Assembly: GCA_030789695.1 (NCBI GenBank)
Contig: CM061134.1
Location: 63,167,370-63,231,369, forward strand
Length of the DNA stretch: 64,000 nt
From: Scilla litardierei
Taxonomy: Eukaryota > Streptophyta > Magnoliopsida > Asparagales > Asparagaceae
Reading direction: 5' to 3'
The position numbers were made by a program, and so were the translations under genes. Below, one piece after another: positions 34,156 to 46,038 of this stretch (positions are counted from its first letter, which is position 1; each line of letters begins with the position of its first letter). The notes under the pieces were generated by a model. The model was not told the origin of the DNA. It did no database searches and saw only the letters and a program-made list of their open reading frames with translations.

Positions 34156-36947
34156 CTACTGCTCAGGAAATAAATGCGGGTAGCGCTCTCTCATCTCATC
34201 TTCGCACTCCCAAGTGGACTCTTCAGGTGATCCGTGATGCCACATCACTCTCACCAGGTCGACTACCTTGTTCCTCAACTGCTTCTGTCGACGGTCCAAA
34301 ATCTACACTGGATACTGATCATAAGTCAGGTCCGGTCGAACCGTGATCTCTGAAGAATCTACAGTGTGCGATGGGTCACTGACGCATCGACGTAGCTGAG
34401 ATACGTGGAAAACGTCGTGAACTCCCTCCAAAGATGGTGGCAGAGCAAGGTGATAAGCCACTGCTCCCACACGCTCCAGCACATCGAACGGTCCAATAAA
34501 CCTCGGACTTAGCTTTCCCTTCTTCCCGAAACGAATGGCTCCGTGGTTCGAAGAAATCTTCAGAAAGACATGATCTCCATGCTGTAACTCCAAAGGTCGC
34601 CTCTTGGTGTCTGCCCAATGCTTGTAACGATCTTGTGCAATCCGGAGCTTATCCCGGTTGTCTCTCACGACATCCACAGCCTCTACAATCATCTCCGGAC
34701 CCAAAAGCTTTCGATCTCCGATGTCATCCCAACTAAGTGGCGATCGACATTTCCTTCCAAATAGGGTAGCAAACGGCACCATGCCAATTCACGGCTGGTA
34801 GCTGTTGTTGTATGAGAATTCCACTAAATGCAGATGATCTTCCCATGAACCCTTCAGATTGAGCGTACAAGCTCTCAGTATATCATCCAGAATCTGAATA
34901 GTCCTCTCTAATGTCACCTGCAGGTATACAGAGTCTACTGACGTACCTCGGTGATCCATCCTTATGAATAATAAACTCCGTCCGAAGTCCAGCTTCTACC
35001 CATCTTCTGATCCTCTACAGCTTCGGATCTCCTGCCTGTGCTGCCTTGATACGATCCACAATCATAGACTGAATCTGCAAGTTCATCAACAAAACGATCA
35101 CTCCTGGTAGGACAACCTCAATGTCCATCCCCCTCAGCTCCTGCTGTACTCTCCAGTCGGCGGTATGCATCATCATTACAAGGAGTCTGCTCAAAGCATC
35201 TGGCACTACATTCACATTCTCCGGGTGTTACTGCAGATCTATCTCATAGTCTGCCATCAGCTCCAACCATCGTCTCTGACGCATGTTGAGCTCCTTCTAC
35301 GTAAATATATACTTCAAGTTTTTGTGATCGGTGAAAATTTTCACGTTCACACTTAGCAAGAAGTGTCTCCATATCTTCAACGCAAATATCACGCGGCTAA
35401 CTCCAGATCTTCTATCGGGTAGTTCTTCTCATGATTCCTCAACTGCCGAGAAGCGTACACGACCACGTGTCCATGCTGATGTGAAACGCATCCAAGTCCT
35501 TTGCCGGATGCATCACAATAAATCTCGAAGCCTCCGCTCCGATCCGGTATAGCCAATACTGGTGCTGTGGTCAATCTCTCCTTCAAAATACCGAAGGCCT
35601 TCTCACAATCCTCAGACCAGACGAACTCAACGTCCTTTCTCGTCAGCTTCGTCATCGGCTCCGCAATCCTCGAAAAATCCTTATTGAACCAACAATAGTA
35701 GCCAGCTAACCCAAGAAAAGCTCCTGACATCTGATGCTGACTGCGGGGTCGGCTACTCGCTGACTGCTCTGACTTCTCCGGATCTACAGATATGCCATCA
35801 CCGGACACCACGTGTCCCAGGAATGCGACTCTGTCGAACCAGAACTCGCACTTACTATACTTGGCATACAGATTATAACGTCTCAGTGTCTCCAACACTG
35901 TCCTCAGATGACGGCTGTGCTCCTCTTTAGACTTCAAGTAAATAAGAATGTCGTCAATGAAGATGATGAAGAACTTATCCAGAAAGTCGCACAAAATCAA
36001 ATTCATCATGTTCATAAACACTGTTGGAGCGTTGGTCACACCAATCGACATGACTACGAACTCATAATGTCTGTACTTTGTCCTGAAGGCCGTCTTCGGG
36101 ATGTCATCCTTCTTCACTTCAACTGATGGTATCTGCTCCTCAAATCCAATTTCGAGAAAACCCTTGAACCTCCAAGCTGGTCAAAAATATCATCAATCCG
36201 GGACAGCTGATACTTATTCTTCACAGTCACTGCATTCAGCCCTCTGTAGTCCACACACATCCGGCGGGACCCGTCCTTCTTCTTCACCAACAGAACTGAC
36301 GCACCCCAAGGTGACACACTAGGATGTATGAAGCCCTTCTGCAGCAATTCGTCCAACTGCTTCCGCAACTCCTCAAGCTCTGCAGGAGCCATTCGATATG
36401 GCGCCTTCGAAATAGGTTGCGCTCCCGGCATCAGATCTATACTGAACTCCAAAGCTCTGTCGGGTGGCAACCCTGAAATATCATCCGGGAAGACGTCGTC
36501 GAAGTCTCTGACGACTGATAGTCTACTGATCTCCATCTGCATGTCGACAACGATCGACTCCTCTGGCTTGGCCCGGAATCTAATGGGCCTAAGCGATCGC
36601 TCTCTGCTGTGGAACTCGAACTCCGGGTGGTCTGGAATCCTGAACACCACTTTCTTGCTGCAGCAATCGATTGAAGCATGGAAATCTCCCAATCAATCGA
36701 TGCCAAGAACAACATCGAAATGTGGTAGATCATGGACAATGAAGTCGGCATAAAGCTCATGCCCACTGATCACCAACGGAATCGATCGGCATCCCAAATT
36801 AACCGTCACCACTCTGTCCCCTGTAGTGATGTCCCAACACTTAGGAAGTGTATGGGTGGGAATGGAGTGTTCCGTAACAAATCTCCAGGTTATGAAGCAC
36901 ATAGATGCACCGGAGTTGAACAAGTTTAATGATGGGTAGAATGACAC
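34156..36947 (-). pseudogene. Tekay1 Pol: protease, RT, RNase H, integrase remnant, chromodomain
   Basis: In order on the minus strand: protease with NSGASMCFIT (DSG changed to NSG) at about 36910; RT with [20 protein letters not shown] (36270), [13 protein letters not shown] and the catalytic FIDDIL (35960); RNase H with FEIYCDASGKG and DLELAA (35520-35390); a DALSRL linker (35200); then integrase C-terminus with GPFDVLERVGAVAYHLALP and a chromodomain ending ESTWECEDEMRERYPHLF. Chromodomains steer integration towards marked chromatin. Damage includes one-base losses near 36117 and 35389, a stop before the chromodomain at about 34300, and deletion of the integrase zinc finger and DDE core near 34905. 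Gag is absent. Confidence 0.9.
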
Positions 36948-37115
36948 TAAAATGGTGCCTAATATACAAAAGATAAAGCTAAGGTCACACTAGGGTCACT
37001 AATCTAACCAGGGATTATTAGACTTTGCACATGTTAAACTGAATATTTAAATGAATGCGAGTACTTTTATTGTTCTGAACTTTTCGCACGACCTGCATGG
37101 GCCACTACTAAAACC
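36948..37115 (-). other. Tekay1 leader remnant, gag missing
   Basis: Only about 170 bp separate the 5' LTR end from protease, where the family normally has a gag of over 1 kb. The first bases (GGTTTTAGTAGTGGCCCATG) match those after the Tekay2 5' LTR, so the deletion lies between this leader and protease. I could not assign a tRNA to the primer region. Confidence 0.6.
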
Positions 37116-37588
37116 TATCACGCCCCGCTTTCCAAAACAGGTGCGGAGACAAGACGAAGGTTCGCATGGGCCGGAGCTGTGAGGCTCGGGCCCAATAAGC
37201 GTCTGTAGAGATACCATTAAATAACAGGTTCATGCATATAAAAGTTCATAACAATAAGAATAAGAGTACTCGAAAAGGAAATTGCATTCATTAATAAAAG
37301 AGATAATATCCAACATTATATCAAGTCTAATAAAAGAAGCCCAACATGGCTACAACTACGGAAAAGGAAACTAATGGTGCGAAGCACCCAACCTAGACAG
37401 AAAGTAAAGTAGTGCTACGCACCCAAACTAAGAAGCAGTAAATCTCTGGAACACAGCAACGGTGAGGAACCTCTAGGTCTGGTCCTTTTCTGGCACGTAC
37501 TCCGGGTCAACGTCCTCCGGCTCCAAGTCCTCAAGTATGGCCGGCTCGTCTATGTGCTCTGTCTCGGTGCCTGACGTACAACACCCAA
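37116..37588 (-). mobile_element. Tekay1 5' LTR, end segment
   Basis: Counterpart of 7809-8261, ending at the insertion point of the Copia fragment (ACACCCAA before TGTTGG at 37589). Confidence 0.9.
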
Positions 37589-38350
37589 TGTTGGAAACAT
37601 AAAGTTTCTCTTCCCATAAAGTTTTTGATGATACAATCATTTATATGTGTGTATACTAACTCTTTGGATGCAGATTATCAAGCTTAACTCATATATGACA
37701 ATCATCAAAGTTACGTTGCAAGAAAAAGCATCAAAATGCAGGATGAAGCTCAAGCAATGAATTCTTATATCTTGAGAAAGATGATGTAATTTTATCTTTT
37801 ATTCTTGCAAAACTTTAGATTGTTAAAGCCTTGAAAATACTCTATCTTAGTTCTTTAGGATTCAGCCTCAAAATCCAAACTTCAGAAAATTAGCAGATCA
37901 ACACTTTCCCCTATTCGACTGATACAATTTTTTAAAGAAAATTATTTTTGGTCAAAATCCATTTTTCAAAAATAAGGGTCAATTTCTGAAAAATTTCTCA
38001 AAATTTGTTCGTAGTCGACTAATACATTTCCATACTCTGACAGTTTTTCATATAGTTATAACGTCAGTTATTATAACTGATTTCTATTAAATAATTTTTA
38101 AAACTATTTAATGGTAGTTATAAACTACCTTCCAACGTCACTTTGTCAGTTCCTAGCTGTTTTTGTCCGTTTGTGGAAGTTTATTTCCGTTATTCTATCA
38201 AAAGACACTTCAACAGCCATTTTCTGACATGGCCGCACTATTAGTCGACTAATAGTTTTGACTAGTCGACTAATTTGGGGGAAAAAACTGCTCAGAATTT
38301 TTTTGAAAATTTAGGCAGTTGTTCAACGTTTGAAAACTAACTTTTTGGAC

Positions 38351-38358
38351 TATAAATA
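38351..38358 (+). promoter_or_regulatory. TATA box of the Copia LTR
   Basis: TATAAATA lies about 590 bp before the LTR end, in a GGACTATAAATAGACCC context typical of plant LTR promoters. Confidence 0.6.
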
Positions 38359-38946
38359 GACCCCCAGACCCCTGTCTAAAACACACGAAAATTCTTTCAC
38401 TTTCTCTTTTCTTAAGGTTTCTTTCTCTCTCTAGAAAGTGTGTGATTTTCAGATTTCCATAGGGAAACCTCTGCAGAAATTCTGCCCCTTTAGGAAGTTC
38501 AATTTCCAAGAGTGTTCTACCATAATTCACATCTTGAACCTGGGAGATTCCATCACCAACCTTGCGCTATAATTCCGATATTATCAGGGCAATAGGTGAT
38601 ATTGTTTCATACTCTTTTCTTTATTTTATTTGGTGAATCTCTTGTTGAAGAGATTGTACAAGTTTGCAACACGGGCAGTGTTGGCATCTTTGTATGTTGA
38701 TTACTTTCGGGGAGCAAGTATTTTAGTGGATTCAAATCTCTACGGTGTAGAGGACTTGACGTCGGATCACAAGGATCCGAACCAGGATAAAAATCTCTGT
38801 GTTTGCGTTTGAATTATTCTGGATTGTGATCTTTTATTTCCCCACTTTTTATTGCAATTTTTTATTAACTTTTAATTTTGCAATATCGTCGTGATTTACA
38901 CTATTCACCCCCTTAGTGTATTTGGTGTGCCAGGAGATCCAACATT

Positions 38947-38960
38947 TGGTATCGGAGCTA
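38947..38960 (+). promoter_or_regulatory. Primer-binding site (initiator tRNA-Met, diverged)
   Basis: TGGTATCGGAGCTA, two bases after the LTR end. Differences from the usual TGGTATCAGAGCCA are slight. Confidence 0.8.
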
Positions 38961-38961
38961 C

Positions 38962-40702
38962 ATGTTTAAGATGGCCTACACCTATCCGACGAAAATTTCA
39001 ACGTATTCTTCACAATTTCCAGAAGGGCACTCTACTACAAGGCCTCCACTATTCAATGGTTCCAACTACTCCTATTGGACGACAAGGATGATAATCTATC
39101 TTCAAAGCATCGACTACGAACTTTGGAACATATTGGAAACTCAATACGAGAAGCCTACTACTCCATATGCCCAATGGACCACTAATGACAAATCTGCTGT
39201 AACCCATAACTCTAAAGTAACGAATGCACTATTCTGTGCTATGGACAAGAATGTATCTAAACGTGTCTCCCAGGCCAAAACTGCATATGACATCTGGCAT
39301 ACACTCCAGGTAACACATGAAGGAACTAATAAAGTTAAGGAAACTAAAAACTCTGTTTTTGTTCATAGGTTTGAGTTATTCAGAATGAAGGAGAATGAAC
39401 CAATTGGAGAAATGATCACTCGTTTCACCGACATGGTCAACTTCTTAATTGCACTTGGCAAAACTTACTCTCAAACGGAACAAGTACGGAAGATTCTTCG
39501 AGCCTTAACGTCAGAATGGGAGAAGAAGACTACAGCCATAGTAGAAGCCAATGACTTGTCAACTCTCACCTTTGAAAGTTTGGTTGGTAACCTGATGGCC
39601 TACGAAGTACAACTCTTGGATCGCAAAGAACAAGCAGATACAAAGAAGAAAACTCTTGCTTTCGCCGCTTCATCAGACACCGATAATTCAGACATAGACG
39701 ATGAAGACATGGCACTAATAACTAGAAACTTCAAAAAGTTTCTACAAAGAGCGAAGTTTAAAAGTTTTAAGCCCAAAACTACTGATGCTTCTTTGTGTTT
39801 TCAATGCAACAGGCCAGGAATATGAAAAAGGATTGTCCACTTCTTAAGCCTAAAGAACAGACTTTCAACAACTTCAGAAAGGATAAGAAGTTCGAAAAAA
39901 GAAAGAAGGCACTAGCAACAACATGGGACTCTTCATCTTCAGAAGAAGAAGAAGAAGTCAACGACCAATCTAATGAAGAAAATGCCCATATGGGCTTTAT
40001 GGCACAAAATGATAATGAGGTAAGTAGATAATGAAGAACTACGTGATGCTTTTAATGAATTATATACGAGATTCAAGAAATTGAATTCTCAACATAAGGC
40101 ATTAGTTCTTTCTCATCAAGAACTAACCTCTTCTTCTTCTTCATTAGATAATCTAAAAATTGAGAAGGAAGCATTATCTTCTCAAAATGATAAACTACTT
40201 CATGAAAATGTGATTCTCAAATCTGAGAATCATAATATGATTTCATGCATTTCTATTTTAGATAAGGATATTTCTTCTCTAAAATTGAAATATGATAAAT
40301 ATGTCTTCTAATATTAGTAAGTTTAATAAAGGAAAGAACAATCTTGTTGATTTACTTAGAATACAACATCTTGCTAATCATAGACAAGGTTTGGTGTATA
40401 CGAATACTCCCAAATCCAATATTCTTGGTAACGTTGTTTTAGAAAAGAAAAAGCATGTTTTTATTAACGCAAAGAAAACTGATTCTTCTAATATTATGAA
40501 AAAGGATATTATTCATATGCCAAAGAAAACCAATTTTCTTACATCTTCTAAGAAAACAATTATGCATAATATTTGGGTTCCCAAAGATATTTGTTTATAT
40601 GATAAGGATATATATATTTGTAATTTTATGCAAAATGTTATTTTTTCTTCTAACTATTTGAAGAAACCAAATTCCACTTGGGTTTGGTTTCTTAAGGACT
40701 AA
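38962..40702 (+). pseudogene. SIRE-like Copia Gag (broken)
   Basis: Gag with the plant Copia UBN2-like core: FNGSNYSYWTTRMIIYLQ (39050), IWHTLQVTHEGTNKVKE, FTDMVNFLIALGK, EQVRKILRALTSEWEKKT and LVGNLMAYEV. A zinc knuckle follows (CFQCNRPG...MKKDC, about 39798-39840). A one-base loss at the knuckle histidine shifts the frame. Further breaks occur near 40031 and 40300. A Ser-rich and coiled-coil tail (LKIEKEALSSQNDKLLHEN) precedes a region ending in IWVPKDICLYDK-like sequence. The long coiled tail is typical of SIRE/Maximus-type elements. The closest relative in the window is the gag at 55819. Confidence 0.85.
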
Positions 40703-40738
40703 TCCTAAGGACCCATTTAAAAAGGGTACCAATATTCA

Positions 40739-41049
40739 TTGTTTATTTTTCAGGTACCTATTAAAGAAAAATGGATTCTAGATAGTGGATGTTCTAAACG
40801 TATGATCGGGAACATCAAACTTCTATCAACCGTTCAATTCAAAGATGGTGGCTTCGTTACTTTTGGTGATAACAACAAAGGTAAATTTATAGGCATTGGA
40901 ACAGTTGGTGATCCAACTAAGCCAATCATCAAAAATACGCTACTCGTTGACGGTTTGAAACATAATCTCTTATCAATTTCTCAATTATGCGATAAATATT
41001 TTAAAATAATTTTCGAAAAGAATGCATGCATTATATATTATCTAAATAT
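40739..41049 (+). pseudogene. Copia protease, truncated
   Basis: WILDSGCSKRMIGN contains the D-S-G active site (family DSGCSRHMTG). It continues with FVTFGDNNKGKFIGIG and LLVDGLKHNLLSISQLCD, the standard segment between protease and integrase. Cut at 41049 by the deletion junction. Confidence 0.9.
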
Positions 41050-43657
41050 GACCGTGTGACACCAAGCGACTCGACACCAAGAGGGTTCACTCCTTCAGCT
41101 TAGAAAGTGGCCAAACTCTCTAACCTGGTGGCCGCTCAACCCTATCCCACCCCAAGACTCAAGACAAGACTGGATGAGGACCACTCACTCTGCTAGGTGA
41201 GTGCCTCTAAATCCCCACAGGTTGCAGGGTCACTTACTCTGCTAGGTGAGTGCCGAGTGCCCCGTAGGGTGTTCTGTAACAAGGATCACCCACTCTGGTA
41301 GGTGGGTGTCTCAATCCCCGCAGGTTGCCAAGGGTCACTCACTCTGCTAGGTGAGTGTCGGGCTTCTCGCAGGTCGTGTATTTGTACAAGGGATCACACA
41401 CACTCTCTCTCTCTCGGAGAGTGCCTTATTGCCTGCAGGCTGTGCAAGACAAGTCGTGAATGCTGTACATGTCATGACAAGAGTATAGTTTGTTCTAGGG
41501 TGTCCACACGTGTGCGCGCGCGCACACAGATAGTTCCTAGCATGTTTACAGTTTATACCTAGACTTCGTTGTCAAGTCTAGGCTATCGTGAGGGGGTCCC
41601 GGACGCTATCATTTCACGTCCGGTTCTCTTGTTCAATAATTTACAGTTTTAAGAAGGAAGTGGCCTAGACGTGTCCGTAACTACGCAAGTGGATACTACC
41701 CACTTGCCTGCGGTGGCGAGAAGAACGTCCGTCGGAAGCGTCTCGTCGCGGATAGCGTGTTGGTCAACGTCCGTTGTCACAAGTCAACGGGCAATGTCAG
41801 GACCGGTTTAGTAATCCTATTAGGTTGTTTCTAAGTTGATCGGGGCTATCATATCAGTTTCAGGTCAAATTTGAATGATCAGCCTATCCGACGATTCTAC
41901 CCTATGTGTAAAGTTAAAAATGTCCGATCGTCGATTTACGGTTTCACATCGTTTTAAAGGAGCGTAAAATAAATTTAGTGAGTTAAGTTACTGATTTTTA
42001 ATTAGGTTTTGATGTCTTACGGTGTGGGTTACTACGAGTGAGGGGAACCAACCGAGTGCGACGAACGCGCACGAGTCTGACGTCGGGTCTGAAACAGTAA
42101 CGGTGCTCGGTGTCCTCGACCGCGGATAGCACAGTAAGGATCATCTTGGAATCGTCTCGGGATCGTCTCAGCTGCGGGTAGCGCAGTGAAATGGCAACAA
42201 CAACGGGATTGCCTCGGTTGCGAGTAGCGCAACAAAGCGGCAATGGAAACTGCACGATGTCGGGAGAGGGTGCGAGATCTGCGGCGTGCGTGGGCTCCTA
42301 GGGCGCAAGGGGGCTGCCGTTGTGTGGAGTTTCGCAGCTAACAAGGGGGAGGCTGAAATAAAGGGGGTCGATAGCGAGGGTTGCGTGTGGGGGTTGTCAA
42401 GGACGAGACGGGTGGCCCGTAGTTTTCCAAGGGGGAGAGCTGTCGGATCCTCAAGGGAAGAGAGCGAGAGAGAGCCGACAACGGGCTGCCATGATTGGAG
42501 GTGGCCGAGCTCGTGCGGGGGTTCGGCCTGGTGGTGGCTGGTGAGCAAAGGGGGCATGCATCAGCTTTCAAGGGAGAGAGGGGCAGAGCAAGGAGAGCGC
42601 AGGTGGCCAGGGCTGTTGTGGCTAGGGAGAGAGGTCGGCGGCCTGTCTTGGCTGGAGCAAGGCTATCGGGGGCCGGAGTTTGACTCATTTGTGTGGAGAT
42701 GGCCGGAAATAATGGGTTGTGTGGGCTGTCAAGGGGGAGAAGATGAAGGGCAGGTCGCAAGGGAAGATGGCCGTGGCTTGTACGTGCACGGAGGCTGCCG
42801 TCGGAACTGGGTGATGGGAGGCCGCAGCTATGATGTGTTTGTCGATGGTTGCTGGGTGAAGGATGGCCAGGCGACGGCTTGACAAGGGGGAGAGGCCGAC
42901 GACTTGTGTGGATATGGAGGAGGAGGAGAGGAGAGGCCGTGGAAGGGTGTCGGGTGGCCGAAGCAATGGGAGATGGTCGGCGTGTTTGATGGGTGCGTGG
43001 GCTTCCAAAGGAAGAAGAAAGTCGGCAGCCGTAGTGTTGGGTTCATGCGTGAAGAATAAAACCCTAGGCTGTGAAGTGTTTTAATATGAATGGTTTTGCT
43101 AAAAAGGGTAGGAAAGGGTTAGAATTAGGGATGATTGGAGAGAGTGTGTGAGAGGGGGAAGGGTATACTTAGGGTGCAAATAGCTAGGGGAAAGTTGGCA
43201 TGATACGTAGGATCCAATGAGATTTGATTATGATTTGGGGTTAGGGTTTTGAATTTGAATTTGATTAGGGCTAATTGTGGATTAAAACAAAAGAGGATGG
43301 AGGGTCAGTCTAACGGTGTCCAAAAAATACAAGAAAAATATTGGGACGACTGTGACGACGAGAGGATCGAGGGTACGATGTTCGGTCACGAGCTAGGGTC
43401 ACAGAAAACGATAACAAAAATAAATAATCCAACGTTGAATTCTAACGGTTAAGACACCCCTTCATTCAAAGCTGATTTGTGGAAGAATAACCCGTGAAAT
43501 TACGTTCACTAAAAATTCCACAAATAACTACTCTCTCTCAGGGTCACAACGACATATAACTTCGCACGTTTAGGATACAAGAGTAGGTCAAAATGAATAC
43601 ACGTACGAAAAAGAAATTACGCATAGAAATACACACGATTGAAAAATGACCGTTACA
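41050..43657 (-). mobile_element. Tekay1 5' LTR, main segment
   Basis: Homologous to 31523-34109. Starts on the minus strand TGTAACGGTCATTTTTC at 43657, followed outside by GATTG (43658-43662). Carries the hairpin minisatellite (41175-41440) and the GC-rich block (42280-43060). Confidence 0.9.
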
Positions 43658-43662
43658 GATTG
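43658..43662. repeat. Target-site duplication GATTG (right copy, Tekay1)
   Basis: Matches 7804-7808 exactly. Confidence 0.9.
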
Positions 43663-44919
43663 AGACGAAACTGGTGCCTACATGTTCGTGACGAAAGCGC
43701 GGATCTTCTGGTGGTATCCGTTCATTATTCCGATAGTTATATCAAAATCACTATTCATAACTTATATTATATTATTATTATTTACTCCAAACTTTCAAGC
43801 AGTAAGCAAATTATGCTTACTGTGTTTCGTTTCTTCAACCTGGTCTCATTTGGGTTGCCGCTGCTTGCACTTTGCTTTGTTGCCGTTGCCGCTGCTTGCA
43901 CTAGGAGAGGGATTGGCATGTGGGCTACCGTGGGGGCAGCTGTCGGTCCAGTGGGTGGTGGCCGGAGGGCACGTGCAGTGACGGGAGTGGTTTACTGACG
44001 GTCTTTGGGGAGATGGAGGCCAGATTTTGGCGAGGGGAGTGGTGTCTGGTGGCTTGCTCAGGGGGAGGAGGGGAGATCAAAGCTTGGACATGGGTTGGTT
44101 GGGTGGCAATGGCTAAGGAGAGGGGATCTTATGGAGGTGATGGAAGAATGGGGAGGAGCTCGTCGGTGAGGGTGATTTTGCCTGTTGATGTGAGGAGATG
44201 AGGGATGAGGGATGTTAATGTTATAGGAGGGGGATTAAAAGCATGAGTGGTATTAATTGGGGGAGTTGGCTGATTGAGTTTAAGAGAGGGAAATAACAGA
44301 TAGGGGTTAGCCTGTTAGGTGGGTGGTTGTAGCCGGTGGATTAAAGGTAAGGGTAAGTAAATAGATATGGTAATCTGGTAAAGTAATAAGGGGGGCAAGA
44401 TTACCATTTTAATCCCAGAAATAACGTCTCCAAAAAATTATGAAATTAATACCACGGGTTCATATCGAAAGAAGGATCGCGAATACGAGATCCATTTTGG
44501 GGTTTGAGCTACGAAGATACTAGTTTTAGGCCAAAATGTTTGGGCTGCGGGTTTGTGGGTTCTAGGTCGATTTGATTTCAGAAAATTACGAAATTAATAT
44601 GGAGAGCCCTAAATGATTATAGAATGATACTGTAGAAGTTTGAAAACGTTTTGATGATGTTTATATGGAAAATTAATTAATTCAGCTAATTCAGTAACAA
44701 TTGAAAATGAATTATTATCAAAATTGTTTAGAGGTATTTGATGAAACCCGAACTTATTGAAATACACCATAATTAATTTGATGCTTCAAGATATTTTTTA
44801 TAAAGTATTTTGAAATCAGTTTTTGATATAATACTCCTGACCAACCATAAAATAGTTTTAAAATGTGAAAATACGTCAATTACGTAAATAGATGCATTGA
44901 CGAAATACAGTTTGTTACA
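43663..44919 (-). mobile_element. Solo Gypsy LTR, 5' portion
   Basis: Continuation of 5679-7808 after the Tekay1 insertion. The minus strand starts TGTAACAAACTGTATTTCG at 44919. The interior is G-rich at 43900-44230, then AT-rich. Followed by CCAAT at 44920-44924. Confidence 0.8.
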
Positions 44920-44924
44920 CCAAT

Positions 44925-45642
44925 CCTTAAGCAATAGTAAAATAAAATAAAACTTCTCCTTATAACTCTAACCGTCTCGTCCTCTTTTGACAGCTCTCAA
45001 AGCTATCTATTGATACTAACTCAAAAACCTAGAAAAAAAAGCTGACCAAAATACCATCAACCTGAAGCAAACCCTAATTCTCAAATCTGGACCGGCGGTG
45101 CACTCGGCCGAGTAAAACTGTCACTCGATCGAGTGGAATTTTCCGCAAAAATCATCAAAATTCAGTGTTCTGTCTTCTCTGGCCACTTGGTCGAGTGGTC
45201 GGCTCCCTCGGTCAAGTGGCCTTCTCACTCGGTCTAGTGAGCTCTCCTGCCGACTTCTCCAGAAACAGTATCTGCCTCCAACTTTTCTTCTCTCCACTCA
45301 GTCGAGTGGGCTTCTCACTCGGTCGAGTGAAAGTTTCACTCAGCCGAGTGCAATTGGCGCATTTCTTTAGCTGGGGCCGGGGCGTATCTGCTTCACTCGG
45401 TCGAGTGGGCTGCGCCACTCGACCGAGCAGGTTGAGTTTACTTCTTTTTCTTCTTCTTCTCGCTTTCTTCCTTCTTCTCTTTTACTCATTTCTCTTCTTG
45501 ACCTCTTCAAGCACCGTGAGCTCTTCGATATCATCGTCGTTGACACTCCAACATGCGTATATATGCTCCTAGCTCCAAATTGCTCCCGATTGCTCCCGAT
45601 TGCTTCATATTTCCTGAAAATCCAACGAAACATAGAAATAGT
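44925..45642 (-). mobile_element. Athila-type LTR, continuation
   Basis: Resumes the LTR broken at 5678. It carries a CACTCGGCCGAGTG-type cluster (45100-45430). At 45500-45640 (minus) it has sequence homologous to 8395-8500 (GGAAATATG...GAGCAATTTGGAGCTAGGAG versus GGAAATATGGAGTGATC). Roughly the first 110 bp of the LTR should lie beyond the Tekay2 insertion at 45643, outside the window. Confidence 0.75.
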
Positions 45643-45985
45643 TATAACGGTCACTTTCCGACCGTACGTATTTTTAGTGCGTAGCCGTGTTTCGTACGTG
45701 TTTTTTGTATTTGATTTTTATTATTGCTTTCCGTAGCTCGAACACGTGCCCGGACCCCGTATTCTCGACCCTCTCGGAGGCGCGATCACATTGGTATTTT
45801 TTTGTAATTTTAGGGCGTCGCTGGACCTATCTGCAATAACACATTATGTATTATTTAAACTTTTTCCATTTTATTATTATTATTTTGAATTCTCCGTTTT
45901 GTTTTTTTTAAAAACAAAATCCCAGGGTGTAAGTTTTTTTTAAAAACAAAACTTTTTACTTAAACTAATAATATCTAAAACTGTT

Positions 45986-45992
<7 letters not shown>

Positions 45993-46036
<44 letters not shown>
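45993..46036. repeat. (GA)n microsatellite in Tekay2 5' LTR
   Basis: About 22 GA units. The 3' LTR has a similar tract at 52193-52238, so the tract predates the insertion. Confidence 0.95.

Positions 46037-46038
<2 letters not shown>

Larger units (their letters stand above)
37589..41049 (+). mobile_element. Truncated SIRE-like Copia element (5' LTR, gag, part of protease)
   Basis: The LTR at 37589-38944 (1356 bp, TGTTGGAAAC...GATCCAACA) is followed by a primer site at 38947, gag and the beginning of protease. It breaks off at 41049 inside the protease region, where Tekay1 LTR sequence (GACCGTGTGACACC) resumes. RT, integrase and the 3' LTR are missing. Compared with the other Tekay1 LTR, about 230 bp (equivalent to 31293-31522) are missing too, so a deletion removed the right part of the Copia together with neighbouring LTR. 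Confidence 0.85.
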
